Translations under genes and position numbers: made by a program | Part shown: piece by piece, positions 11,315 through 20,233 of the stretch | How positions within the stretch are numbered: position 1 is the first letter of the stretch | How the letters are laid out: each line of letters begins with the position of its first letter | NCBI RefSeq assembly: GCF_000730665.1 | Contig: NZ_BBIV01000014.1 | Location: forward strand, 62,001 to 126,000 | Origin: Pseudomonas plecoglossicida NBRC 103162 = DSM 15088 | GTDB lineage: Bacteria > Pseudomonadota > Gammaproteobacteria > Pseudomonadales > Pseudomonadaceae | Length of the DNA: 64,000 nt | Direction: 5' to 3' | The notes under the pieces: generated by a model | The model's input: the letters and a program-made list of their open reading frames with translations, nothing else | The model's database searches: none | What the model was told of the DNA's origin: nothing

Positions 11315-11653
11315 ATGCATCCGCACCTCAGCACCACCGCCGAACTGCGCAAGACCTTGCGTGAACTGATGGCCCACGATGTCAGCAACCCGGACGATGA
11401 CCCACACCTTTCGGGTGTGCTGTTCTTCTGCGCGACCGACGAGCGCACGCGGCAACTGGTGGAACGCATCGAACTGCTGGCCAGCGAAGCGTTCTTCGAT
11501 GTCTGCGGCCGTGCCATCGCCCAGCAGATGCGGGCCGTCGCCATCGAGGGCGTGTGCATCAAGCAGAAACGCAAGGCGTGCGTGGACGAAACGGTCATTC
11601 GCATCGCCGTGCTCGACAAGGGCTACATCACCGTGAGCACCGCCCGCCTGTGA
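11315..11653 (+). CDS. Conserved hypothetical protein of Pseudomonas type
   Basis: The 112-residue acidic/mixed protein starts at an ATG preceded by CAGAGGAA, a good ribosome binding site. It has no signal peptide or membrane segment and carries four Cys residues (CATD, DVCGRA, GVCIK, ACVDE). No family is recognised with confidence. It stands alone and converges on the LysR gene, with 19 bases between stops. The 202-base region upstream of it (11113-11314) holds the divergent promoters and nothing else that I can identify. Confidence 0.6.
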   Translation: MHPHLSTTAELRKTLRELMAHDVSNPDDDPHLSGVLFFCATDERTRQLVERIELLASEAFFDVCGRAIAQQMRAVAIEGVCIKQKRKACVDETVIRIAVLDKGYITVSTARL

Positions 11654-11672
11654 GCCCCAAGGGTCGGCTTGC

Positions 11673-12593
11673 TCAGCCGTAGAGGTAGTCGATGTCCTTG
11701 TAGGCCAATGCCGGTACCTGGCCGAGCAGGAAGTCGCGCAATTTGCCCATCTGCCGCGCCTTGGGGCTGGATTTGAGCCACGTCATGTAATAACCATCGC
11801 CAGTGGCGACGGCGTGCTTGAACGGCGTGACCAGCCGCCCGGCACCCAGGTCGGCGGTAGCCAGCGCCAGGTCGACCACCGAAATGCCAAGGCCTTGCTG
11901 GGCGGCCGAGATCCCCTGGTCAAGGGTATCGAACACCTGGCCCTGGTCGATGCTGATGTCCAGCGCATCCATGCGCGCCAGCCAGCGTCGCCAGTCGCGC
12001 CGGTCGGGAGAAGGGTGCAGGATCTCGCAATGGCGCAGGTCTGCAAGCTCCGGCTGGGCCTGCTCCATGTAGTCCGGATGGCAGACCGGGATCAGCCACT
12101 CATCGAACAGCTTGACGCTCTCGACATCGGCCGGGAAGCGCCCGCTGGCCAACAGAATGGCGCAGTCGTAGGGCTCGGAGTAGAAATCCACCGAGTCGAT
12201 GTCCATCCACACGCTCGACAATTGCACGCTGCAAGCGTCGTCTGCCTTCTTGAAGGCATCCAGGGCCCTCAGTAACCAGCGCACCGTGAGGGTCGAGGGC
12301 GCCTTCAGGCGCAAGCCATAGCGGTCCTGGCGCAACAGCGCGCAGGCGTTCTCGATGATCTTGAAACCGACCTTGAGCTCCTGGGCCAGCAGGCGCCCGT
12401 GCTCGGTAAGGCTCAGCTTGGGGCCACGGCGCTCGAACAGGTCGCAACCGAACATGGCTTCCAGGGTCTTGATGTGATGGCTGACCGCGCCCTGGGTGAG
12501 CGCCAGCTCTTCGGCCGCGCGGGTAAACGACCCGTAACGCGAGGCGACCTCGAAGGCACGCAGTGCGTGCAAAGCCTGGATCCGTTCCGACAT
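11673..12593 (-). CDS. LysR-family transcriptional regulator (GcvA-like)
   Basis: The 306-residue protein has an N-terminal winged helix (ALRAFEVASRYGSFTRAAEELALTQGAVSHHIKTLE) followed by a substrate-binding domain, the layout of GcvA/AmpR-type LysR regulators. It is divergent from the gene at 12755 across a 161-base AT-rich gap. That gap holds an inverted repeat, GCAGGT at 12674 and ACCTGC about 27 bases on, a possible operator. By the usual LysR logic it probably controls the neighbouring N-oxygenase, exporter and hydrolase unit; this is inference from position. Confidence 0.85.
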   Translation of the reverse strand: MSERIQALHALRAFEVASRYGSFTRAAEELALTQGAVSHHIKTLEAMFGCDLFERRGPKLSLTEHGRLLAQELKVGFKIIENACALLRQDRYGLRLKAPSTLTVRWLLRALDAFKKADDACSVQLSSVWMDIDSVDFYSEPYDCAILLASGRFPADVESVKLFDEWLIPVCHPDYMEQAQPELADLRHCEILHPSPDRRDWRRWLARMDALDISIDQGQVFDTLDQGISAAQQGLGISVVDLALATADLGAGRLVTPFKHAVATGDGYYMTWLKSSPKARQMGKLRDFLLGQVPALAYKDIDYLYG

Positions 12594-12754
12594 GAAGCCC
12601 CCGAAGCATGAGTGAGACTAATAGTAGGTCATAGTTCCACGCGTTTTACAACGTTAAGTACGTCTCAGAAAATGCAGGTAAATAACAAAGATAAGCCAAT
12701 AACCTGCCTGCATATCACTGGAACTTTTCGTTTAATTGAACGCCTGGGGAAATC

Positions 12755-13537
12755 ATGTTTACGGGTTATGGAAATTGCTATCGCCTGGATGCGCTAGAGC
12801 TGACCGCTGAACCTGTGCGGAACACGCAACACTGGACATACCAGACACTACAACACTTTCGCGACGTTCTCGCCAACCCCGAGTTTCCGTGCCTGTTCGG
12901 ACGCAAGGCGGTGAACGGTGCGACCTGCCATATCCTCTTCGCCCGCGCCGAGCAACTGGCCGACGACATCGCCCAGGGCCTGGCCGACTACGTGCGCCAC
13001 ATTGCGCCGATACCGGTCAAGCAACGCATCGGCAGCCCGCTGGTGGTGTTTCTCGAAACCGCCGCCGAGAGCACCCTTGCCGATCAACAGGCACTGGCCT
13101 GGAAAGTCCTGCGCGGCGTCCATGCGCGTGACCCGCACCCCTGGCCATCGTCGGTCCCCACCGACCCGGACGACAACGGCTGGTCGTTCTGCTACGCCGG
13201 CATGCCGCTGTTCATCAACATGAATTTCCCCGGCCATCGGCAGATGAAAAGCCGCAACCTGGGCAAGCACATCACCTTCGTCATCAACCCGCGGGAAAAC
13301 TTCGACGAAGTGGCCAATGCCGGCACCGAGAGCGGCCAGCGCATTCGCGCACGCATCCGCGATCGCGTGCGCCACTACAACGACGGCGTCATGCCGGACA
13401 GCCTGGGCTTCTTTGGCCAGGACGACAATTTCGAATGGAAACAATACCAGTTGCAGGAAGCAGGCTCGCTCAACCCGTCGCGCTGCCCCTTTCATGCCCA
13501 CTCCCGTGCAACACCTGACACATTGACCGAGAACTGA
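12755..13537 (+). CDS. YqcI/YcgG family protein, probable haem-dependent N-oxygenase (GntA/DcsA-like)
   Basis: The 260-residue protein carries two signatures of the YqcI/YcgG family: FPC near residue 46-48 (EFPCLFGRKAVN), and a C-terminal Cys motif (SRCPFHAHS). Members characterised elsewhere (DcsA of D-cycloserine and GntA of guanitoxin biosynthesis) are haem enzymes that hydroxylate guanidine nitrogens of arginine or related compounds, and the FPC cysteine is thought to be important for haem. The start ATG at 12755 has GGGGA upstream. LysE follows two bases after the stop, so the two are very likely co-transcribed. The substrate here is unknown. Confidence 0.75.
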   Translation: MFTGYGNCYRLDALELTAEPVRNTQHWTYQTLQHFRDVLANPEFPCLFGRKAVNGATCHILFARAEQLADDIAQGLADYVRHIAPIPVKQRIGSPLVVFLETAAESTLADQQALAWKVLRGVHARDPHPWPSSVPTDPDDNGWSFCYAGMPLFINMNFPGHRQMKSRNLGKHITFVINPRENFDEVANAGTESGQRIRARIRDRVRHYNDGVMPDSLGFFGQDDNFEWKQYQLQEAGSLNPSRCPFHAHSRATPDTLTEN

Positions 13538-13539
13538 TC

Positions 13540-14166
13540 GTGAATACCGCCCTGACCGCTACCTACGCTTTGACTGTCCTGCTGCTGATCGCCACCCCAG
13601 GTCCGGTGGTGGCGCTGATCGTCAACACCGCTGCGGCATCTGGCTCGCGAAAGGCCATGTTCACCGCTGTCGGCACAAACTGGGCATCGTTGGTGCTGAT
13701 CGGCGCCGCGGCCTGGGTCATCCTGACCAGTGCAGCCATCGACAAGGCCTGGCTCAGCGGCATGAGCCTGCTGGGATGCCTGTTCATCGGTTACATCGCC
13801 GTGGGCACCTTGCGCGAGTGCCTGCAGGCGCCGGCCGGCGAAGACCTCCAACAGACGCCGAAAGCTGGACGCGGCGGCCTCTGGCAAGGCTTCATGGTGG
13901 GCATTTCCAACCCGAAGGACATCATCTTCTTCATTGCCTTCTTCCCGCAGTTCATCCAGATCACCGAGTCGTTCGGCAAGAGCATGGTGGTGCTGTCGCT
14001 GCTGTGGGTGCTCATCGACTTCGCCGTGCTCAGCCTGTACATCTTCGCCATAGGCAAGATCGCCTCGGCGCGCAGCAATCGCATCATCTCCCTGGCCTCT
14101 GGCGTTGCCCTGCTGCTGATTGCCGCCGGCGGCCTGGCCTACAACCTCAAGGAACTGGCGGGCTGA
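13540..14166 (+). CDS. LysE-family amino acid exporter
   Basis: The 208-residue protein has about six membrane helices and the LysE/RhtB N-terminal signature LLLIATPGPVVALIVNTAAASG, with GISNPKDIIFFIAFFPQF in the middle. The family exports amino acids or close derivatives from the cytoplasm. It starts with GTG at 13540, two bases after the stop of the N-oxygenase gene, suggesting that it exports the product of that enzyme. The SGNH-type gene starts 27 bases after its stop. Confidence 0.85.
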   Translation: MNTALTATYALTVLLLIATPGPVVALIVNTAAASGSRKAMFTAVGTNWASLVLIGAAAWVILTSAAIDKAWLSGMSLLGCLFIGYIAVGTLRECLQAPAGEDLQQTPKAGRGGLWQGFMVGISNPKDIIFFIAFFPQFIQITESFGKSMVVLSLLWVLIDFAVLSLYIFAIGKIASARSNRIISLASGVALLLIAAGGLAYNLKELAG

Positions 14167-14193
14167 CGCCCGGCCAGCCCCAAGGAAGCGCCC

Positions 14194-15279
14194 ATGACGC
14201 CCCTCGATACCGCGGTACAGGGCCTGCGCGCCGTGCTGCAGCAGGATTACCAGCGCTTCCTGCAACTGGGCAGCCGCCGCGCGCCCCACAACCTGCACGT
14301 CCATGAAAGCGGCTACCGCTCCGGCACCATCAATACCGACGCCTTGGGTCTGCGCTACAGCCATCACGCCGGAAAACGCTTTTCGGCAGCTGAACGCGGT
14401 GGCGTGGCGCGCATCAACCTGCTGGTAGGCGGCTCGACCGCGATGGGCATCGGGGCCAGTTCCGACGAGCATACGGTGGCTTCGCACCTGTCGATGCTGA
14501 CCGGGGAAGTGTGGCTGAGCCTGGCGGGCTGCGGGCTCAATGCCAGCCAGGAACTGTTGCTGTTCCTCACGCACCAGCACCGCCTCGGCGAGGTTGGCCA
14601 TGTGGTGCTGCTCAGCGGGCTCAATACCCTGGCACACGAAGCCCTCGGCGAAGTCCTGGCCGGCCCCCACGATCCGCACCACGCCAAGGCCCACCTGGCC
14701 TACCTCGGCAGCTTCAACGAAGGCATGCCGCCTGTTGGCCCGACCCGGCCAGCGTCCCTGTTGCGACGCCTGGGGCAGGCTTTCATTCCACCTCGCCCGG
14801 AGCCCCTTGCGGACTGGCCGCTGTGCGCGCCTGAGAAGCGCCTGGCGCGCGCCGCCGACACGGTGGGCCGGACCCTCCGCCAGTGGGACCGCATGCTGGC
14901 CGACAGCCATGCCACCCTCACGTTCATCCTGCAACCGCTGTTGCCCTGGTGCCGCGAAACCCTGCCAGCCGGCGAACAGGCAATGCTGACGGCACTGGAA
15001 CGGCATCCGGCCAACTTCGACCGCCTGCTGCAAGGCACCTTCGACAGCCAGCTGCACATGGACTTCTTCCGGCGCATCAAGAGCCAGGCCGACCCGGTGC
15101 CGTGCTACGACATGAACAGCATGCTCAGCAGTTCACCGGTATTCGGAGCCGATCTGTTCATTGACCGTCTGCACCTGAACGACATGGGCAACAATGCCTT
15201 GGCCAAGGTCATTACCGCCAAGTTGGGCCTGGCCCAGGAAAAGCACGCGCGCAAGGTGACGCCGATCAAGCTCGTCTGA
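14194..15279 (+). CDS. SGNH-type hydrolase-like protein (resembles 'inducer of phenazine A' family)
   Basis: The 361-residue soluble protein shows the elements of an SGNH fold: a nucleophile-like GGSTAMG near residue 78, a GLNASQE block near residue 113, a LLSGLNTL block near residue 140, and a C-terminal DRLHLNDMGNN with the Asp-x-x-His pair. It lacks a signal peptide. From memory it resembles proteins annotated as inducer of phenazine A in Pseudomonas; that name should not be read as proven function. AAGGA lies upstream of the ATG. Position makes it the third gene of the N-oxygenase/LysE unit. Confidence 0.6.
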   Translation: MTPLDTAVQGLRAVLQQDYQRFLQLGSRRAPHNLHVHESGYRSGTINTDALGLRYSHHAGKRFSAAERGGVARINLLVGGSTAMGIGASSDEHTVASHLSMLTGEVWLSLAGCGLNASQELLLFLTHQHRLGEVGHVVLLSGLNTLAHEALGEVLAGPHDPHHAKAHLAYLGSFNEGMPPVGPTRPASLLRRLGQAFIPPRPEPLADWPLCAPEKRLARAADTVGRTLRQWDRMLADSHATLTFILQPLLPWCRETLPAGEQAMLTALERHPANFDRLLQGTFDSQLHMDFFRRIKSQADPVPCYDMNSMLSSSPVFGADLFIDRLHLNDMGNNALAKVITAKLGLAQEKHARKVTPIKLV

Positions 15280-15367
15280 CAATCGCATCCCGACCTTTCG
15301 GTCAGGCCGCTCGGTTGGCTAGAATAGCGGGTCGTTCCGATAGGCCCGAGGCCCACCTGCATTGGTC

Positions 15368-16072
15368 ATGAACAACCAAGCCGTCCGTCCATTCCTGGCT
15401 GCGCTGCTCATCGCACTGGTGCCGCAGGCCGCGCACGCGCTCGAAGTACGTATCGACCCCCATGCCGACCTGCTCTATCGTCAGGCCCTGCCGCTGCTGG
15501 AACAGGCCGATAGCCAGAATGACAACATCAGCCCCATGCGCACGGCCATTGGCAACGATCCCGAGCTCAATCGCCAGGGTGAGGCCATGGCCCGCACCCT
15601 GCCAACGGCTGTGGCACTGCTGAAGAAGTCGGTGGAGCTTGGCCATCCGGTGGCTCAGTATCGCCTGGCGCTGTACTACACGACGTATCTGCCTGCGGCG
15701 CAAATCCCCGATGCCGCCTGCCCGCTGCTGGAAGCGAGCCTACAACAGGGTTTCGCCCCGCCCGCGATGGCGATCGCCACCTGGTGCCCGCCCTATAACG
15801 CCAGCCTGGCCTACCGTGAAGCGCTGGAAGCGATCCCGACCATGGCCTCGCTGTATGCATCCTACTATCCGCAGCCGGCCACGCGCCTGGCCTGCAGCCG
15901 CAGCCAGCCGCAGGGTCTGGAAATGCAGTGGGGCCGGCAACGTGATTACCAGGCCGAGATCTATCGACTATTGAGCGACCTCGATCCACGGCATCGCGCG
16001 ACACTCTTGCAGAAGGCGGTGGAGATCAACGGATGTGTAGCTGCGCAGCGACGACTGACCAGCCTTCGCTGA
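15368..16072 (+). CDS. Periplasmic Sel1/TPR-like repeat protein, function unknown
   Basis: The 234-residue protein begins with a clear signal peptide ending in AAHALE and is then alpha-helical with Sel1-like spacing (AVALLKKSVELGHPVAQYRLALYY). Five Cys residues in the mature part may form disulfides. Such proteins usually mediate protein contacts in the periplasm. ATG at 15368 is preferred to a TTG two codons upstream. It is separated by 88 bases from the preceding gene and appears to stand alone. Confidence 0.6.
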   Translation: MNNQAVRPFLAALLIALVPQAAHALEVRIDPHADLLYRQALPLLEQADSQNDNISPMRTAIGNDPELNRQGEAMARTLPTAVALLKKSVELGHPVAQYRLALYYTTYLPAAQIPDAACPLLEASLQQGFAPPAMAIATWCPPYNASLAYREALEAIPTMASLYASYYPQPATRLACSRSQPQGLEMQWGRQRDYQAEIYRLLSDLDPRHRATLLQKAVEINGCVAAQRRLTSLR

Positions 16073-16165
16073 TCGTTCCACGCTCGCCAAACGAGCAAGA
16101 TCGTTCAAGCCAGCCGCACTGTCCTCTGGCAAGCTGTCCTGCCGAGTAACCGTATCGCAGCCATC

Positions 16166-16867
16166 ATGCCCAGCCATCCCCCCGCAGCTCGCCAAGCCTT
16201 TCTCCATGGCGCCATTGCCATTCTTCCACTCTCGCTTGCAGTGGCTCCTTGGGGCCTGCTGGCAGGCTCCATGGCCATCGAGGCCAACCTCAGCGCCTGG
16301 GAAGGCCAGGGCCTGTCGGCGATCGTCTTCGCCGGCGCTGCGCAACTGGTGGCCATCGGCATGCTCAAGGGCGGCGCCAGTCTGCTGTCGATCCTGTTGA
16401 CCACTCTGCTGCTGACCTCGCAGCACTTGCTCTACGGCCTGTCGATGCGCCCCGTGTTGTCCAACCAGCCGCTGCGCTGGCGGCTGGGGCTGGGCTTTCT
16501 GCTGACCGACGAATTCTTCGCCCTCACCAGCCAGTACGACCAACAACAGTTCAATCGCTGGTATGCCCTGGGCGTCGGCCTGACCTTTTACGTGGCCTGG
16601 AACCTGTTCACCCTGGCCGGCATCGTGCTGGGCCAGAACATCCCGCACCTTGACCAGCTGGGCCTGGACTTTTCCATCGTCGCCACCTTTGTCGCGCTGA
16701 TCGCGCCACTGGTACGCAACCTCGCCACGGTGGTCTGCGTGGCGGTGTCGCTGTTCTGCTCGGTGCTGTTCAGTCACTGGCACTGGGAGACCGCCCTGGT
16801 GGCGGCCGGCCTGCTGGGCATGGCAGCCGGCTTCATCTGCCAGAAATTTTCCGGAGCGCGCGCATGA
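16166..16867 (+). CDS. azlC: AzlC-family branched-chain amino acid exporter, large subunit
   Basis: The 233-residue membrane protein has the AzlC features LPLSLAVAPWGLLAGSMA near the start and FAGAAQLVAIGMLKGGAS, plus several further helices. With AzlD it forms an exporter (BrnFE-like) for branched-chain amino acids and sometimes methionine. Its stop overlaps the azlD start by four bases (ATGA), so the two are coupled. Confidence 0.9.
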   Translation: MPSHPPAARQAFLHGAIAILPLSLAVAPWGLLAGSMAIEANLSAWEGQGLSAIVFAGAAQLVAIGMLKGGASLLSILLTTLLLTSQHLLYGLSMRPVLSNQPLRWRLGLGFLLTDEFFALTSQYDQQQFNRWYALGVGLTFYVAWNLFTLAGIVLGQNIPHLDQLGLDFSIVATFVALIAPLVRNLATVVCVAVSLFCSVLFSHWHWETALVAAGLLGMAAGFICQKFSGARA

Positions 16868-17178
16868 CCTGGTTGCTGATCTTCGCCATGGGCGCGGTGG
16901 TGTTCCTCAACCGCTACGCCTTCCTCGAACCGCGGCTGCCGCTGCGCCTGAGCTCCAACGCGCGTCAGTTCCTCGGCTTCGCCGTGCCCGGCATGCTCAC
17001 CGCCATCTGCGGGCCGATCATCTTCCTGCCCGGCCACCAGCTCGACCTCAGCCTGCTCAACCCTTACCTGCTCGGCGCCCTGGTCGCCATCGCCCTGGTG
17101 CTGTTGACCCGCAGCGTATTGCTGAGCATGCTGGCGAGCATGTTGATCTTCTTCCTGCTGCGCAGCTGGCTGGCATGA
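16864..17178 (+). CDS. azlD: AzlD-family transporter small subunit
   Basis: The 104-residue protein has four predicted helices and resembles the AzlD/BrnE small subunit (GAVVFLNRYAFLEPRLP). It overlaps azlC at its start and the AraC regulator at its end by four bases each, forming a three-gene operon. Confidence 0.88.
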   Translation: MTWLLIFAMGAVVFLNRYAFLEPRLPLRLSSNARQFLGFAVPGMLTAICGPIIFLPGHQLDLSLLNPYLLGALVAIALVLLTRSVLLSMLASMLIFFLLRSWLA

Positions 17179-18008
17179 CCACGCCCCTGCGCGAACAGAC
17201 CCATCTCTGGCAAGCGCCCGCCCTGGGCGATGTCGAGATGTTGCATGCGCGCTACTTCCAGCAACGCTTCGCACCGCATGTGCATGAGGGCTACGTGTTC
17301 ACGGTGATCGAGTCCGGCGCCCAGCGTTTCTGGCACCGTGGCAGCGAGCACCTGGCGCCGGTCGGCAGCATGGTGCTGATCAACCCGGATGAACTGCACA
17401 CCGGCGCCACCGCTCACGAAGCTGGTTGGCGCTACCGCGGCTTCTATCCCGAGCATGAACGGGTTACCGGCGTACTGGACGAGTTGGAATTGGGCCGCCA
17501 CGGCATGCCCCACTTCAAGGACAGCGTGATCCAGGACCCGGCACTGGCATTGGCTTTCAGTCAGCTGCACCAGTTGTCGGAGTCGAGCGCCAGCGCCCTC
17601 GAACAGCAGACCGCCTGGCGCCAGGCGGTGCTGGCGCTGGTGCAGCGTCATGGCCATTGCCCTGAACCCACGGCCCCTGGCAACGAGCCCGTGGCTGTTG
17701 CCCGCGCCCGCGAGTTACTGGAAAGCCAACTGGCGGACCCGCCCTCGCTGGAGGCGCTGGCGGCTGCGGTCAACCTGTCACCCTTCCACTTCGCCCGGGT
17801 GTTCCGCCAGGCCACCGGGTTGCCGCCGCATGCCTGGTTGAAGCAGCGGCGTCTGGCTCGGGCAAGGGAATTCTTGAAGCGCGGCCTTGCCGCGTCTGAC
17901 GTGGCCTTCAGCCTTGGATTCGCTGACCAGAGCCACTTGAGCCGGCAGTTCAAACAGGCTTTTGGGGTAACTCCAGGCGCTTATCGCAGCGCCTGCCTGG
18001 CCGGATAA
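17175..18008 (+). CDS. AraC-family regulator linked to azlCD
   Basis: The 277-residue protein has an N-terminal cupin-type AraC-binding domain (FAPHVHEGYVFTVIESG) and two C-terminal helix-turn-helix motifs (SLEALAAAVNLSPFHFARVF and ASDVAFSLGFADQSHLSRQF). Its ATG overlaps the azlD stop, so it is made from the azlCD transcript and likely controls export in response to an amino acid; the effector is inferred, not seen. Confidence 0.87.
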   Translation: MTTPLREQTHLWQAPALGDVEMLHARYFQQRFAPHVHEGYVFTVIESGAQRFWHRGSEHLAPVGSMVLINPDELHTGATAHEAGWRYRGFYPEHERVTGVLDELELGRHGMPHFKDSVIQDPALALAFSQLHQLSESSASALEQQTAWRQAVLALVQRHGHCPEPTAPGNEPVAVARARELLESQLADPPSLEALAAAVNLSPFHFARVFRQATGLPPHAWLKQRRLARAREFLKRGLAASDVAFSLGFADQSHLSRQFKQAFGVTPGAYRSACLAG

Positions 18009-18046
18009 GCCTGCTACACTGACAGGGCTAAACGGAGGATCCTGCC

Positions 18047-18274
18047 ATGTCCGAAAGAGAGCTCACCACCCTCCTGTCGCTGATGACCCAGCGCCAAGCC
18101 TGCCTGAGCAGTGCCTGCAAGGAGATTGCCGACTGGATCGACCGGCAGGGCGATGTGCCCGCCGCCGGCAAGATCCGCGCTAGCCTCAAGGCGCTGGAGG
18201 CCGACGAAGCCCAGGTCCGCAAGACCTTGACCTCGCTGACCCTCGACAGGCCTTTGCCACGTTTTCGTAGCTGA
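18047..18274 (+). CDS. Small conserved hypothetical protein
   Basis: The 75-residue helical protein starts with ATG preceded by CGGAGGA, a strong ribosome binding site. It has a single CLSSAC motif near residue 20 and a charged C-terminal half. It is not recognised as a named family. It lies 38 bases after the AraC gene and could be on the same transcript. Confidence 0.6.
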   Translation: MSERELTTLLSLMTQRQACLSSACKEIADWIDRQGDVPAAGKIRASLKALEADEAQVRKTLTSLTLDRPLPRFRS

Positions 18275-18315
18275 ATGAACTGGGGCCCAAAGCGGCCCCA
18301 GGCGAATCGGTTGTA

Positions 18316-18795
18316 TCAGTGGTTCATGTGCATGTGGTCATGCCCGCCCGCGCCCGCAGTCAGGGCTCGAACTTCTGCCTGCACGTCCAGCGTTTCCTTC
18401 GCGCCCTTGGCATCTTCGATGGTCAGGGTCAGCGGCACGTTCTCGCCTTCCTTCACCTGCTGGGTCAGGCCCATCAGCATCACGTGCAAACCATTCGGGT
18501 CCAGGGTCACCGGCTTGCCCGCCGGCAACTCGACGGCCTTCACTTCCTTCATGCCCATCACGTCGCCGTTCATGGTCATCTCGTGCACCTGCACGGTCTT
18601 GGCCACTGGCGAAGCCACGCCCACCAGCTTGCTGTCGGTGCTGGCGGTCAGCGTCAGGAAGGCACCGGTGGATTGCTGGTGCGGCACACTGGCACGCACC
18701 CAGGCATCGCTCACGGTGGTCTCGGCAAGGGCCGGCAGGGCCAGGCCCATCAAAGCCAGAACGGCCAGGCCGCGCTTGATCAGTTGCATCGACAT
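18316..18795 (-). CDS. Periplasmic copper chaperone PCu(A)C
   Basis: The 159-residue protein has a signal peptide ending in PALAE, a PCu(A)C domain with the copper-binding HEMTMNGDVMGM block and the later GLHVMLMG block (the H/M pattern of the family), and a His-rich tail GGHDHMHMNH. It delivers Cu(I) to the CuA site of cytochrome c oxidase or other periplasmic sites. Its ATG follows directly on the stop of the upstream SCO gene (TGAATG), which marks a two-gene copper-insertion operon. Confidence 0.9.
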   Translation of the reverse strand: MSMQLIKRGLAVLALMGLALPALAETTVSDAWVRASVPHQQSTGAFLTLTASTDSKLVGVASPVAKTVQVHEMTMNGDVMGMKEVKAVELPAGKPVTLDPNGLHVMLMGLTQQVKEGENVPLTLTIEDAKGAKETLDVQAEVRALTAGAGGHDHMHMNH

Positions 18796-19404
18796 TCAGC
18801 AGATCTCCATCAGGGTGCGCAGGTCTTCGGCACATTCCTCGGCGTTCAGGGAATGGCCCAGGCTCAGGCGCAAGGTGCCACGTGTGTCGTAGACGTAGCT
18901 GGTGGACGAATGGGAAATGGTATAGGTGTCACCGGCCGGGACCTTCTCGTAGAACACCTTGAACTCCTTGGCCACCTCGGCGATTTCCTCGGGGGTGCCG
19001 GTGAGCGCGGTGAACGTCGGGTCGAAGGCCTTGACGTAGGCATCCAGCACTTCAGGCGTGTCACGCTCCGGATCCAGGGTGATGAACACCGCCTGGAACA
19101 GGTCGCGGTCGCGGCCCTTGAGCAGCTTGCGGATTTGCGCAGCGCGCGCCAGTGCGGTCGGGCAGACGGCCGGGCACTGGGTGAAGCCGAAGAAGATCAT
19201 CGGCATGCTGCCGTAGAAGCTCGACAGGGTACGCTCGTTGCCCTGTGGGTCCTTGAGGCGGAACTTGCGCCCGAGGATCTCGTTGCTCATGTTCTTGCCG
19301 TACTTGAAGTCGAGCCCCCGGGCCGGGCTGCAGCCAGCCAGCAGGCCGAGCCCGAGAACGCCCATCCCGGCGACTACCGCGCGCCGGGTCAACAGATCAG
19401 TCAT
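18796..19404 (-). CDS. SCO1/SenC-family copper chaperone lipoprotein
   Basis: The 202-residue protein has a thioredoxin-like fold with the SCO copper motif CPAVCP and the distal His in YTISHSSTSYVYD. The N-terminus contains RRAVVAG followed by a lipobox LLAGC, suggesting a lipoprotein, possibly exported by the Tat route. It helps assemble the CuA centre of cytochrome oxidase. The start at 19404 has AAGGATGG upstream; an extension to 19467 is open but lacks a site. It is co-transcribed with the PCu(A)C gene. Confidence 0.9.
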   Translation of the reverse strand: MTDLLTRRAVVAGMGVLGLGLLAGCSPARGLDFKYGKNMSNEILGRKFRLKDPQGNERTLSSFYGSMPMIFFGFTQCPAVCPTALARAAQIRKLLKGRDRDLFQAVFITLDPERDTPEVLDAYVKAFDPTFTALTGTPEEIAEVAKEFKVFYEKVPAGDTYTISHSSTSYVYDTRGTLRLSLGHSLNAEECAEDLRTLMEIC

Positions 19405-19512
19405 GGAACCATCCTTTTCAGGGAAGGTGCCGGCCCCAGAAGCGGGCCGGCTGAAAAACCGGGGCATTCTTGCATGACACCCAGAAGGGTTCTACCCGAC
19501 CAGGGCGGTGAC

Positions 19513-19544
19513 GGCCTGCAGCCCTTTAAACATGGGCTGCGGCC
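19513..19544. terminator. Hairpin between nfuA and the SCO gene
   Basis: GGCCTGCAGCCC at 19513-19524 pairs with GGGCTGCGGCC at 19534-19544 with one bulge. No T-run follows, so it is only a weak candidate for ending the nfuA transcript. Confidence 0.3.
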
Positions 19545-19590
19545 TGTTGTCGCAGGGGTTGAAACCGTAACACTTTGTTGCTAGCGCCCA

Positions 19591-20184
<594 letters not shown>

Positions 20185-20233
20185 TCACAGACTTGCGGCC
20201 AAGTGTACGCCAACCTGGCCTTTGTACAAAGTC

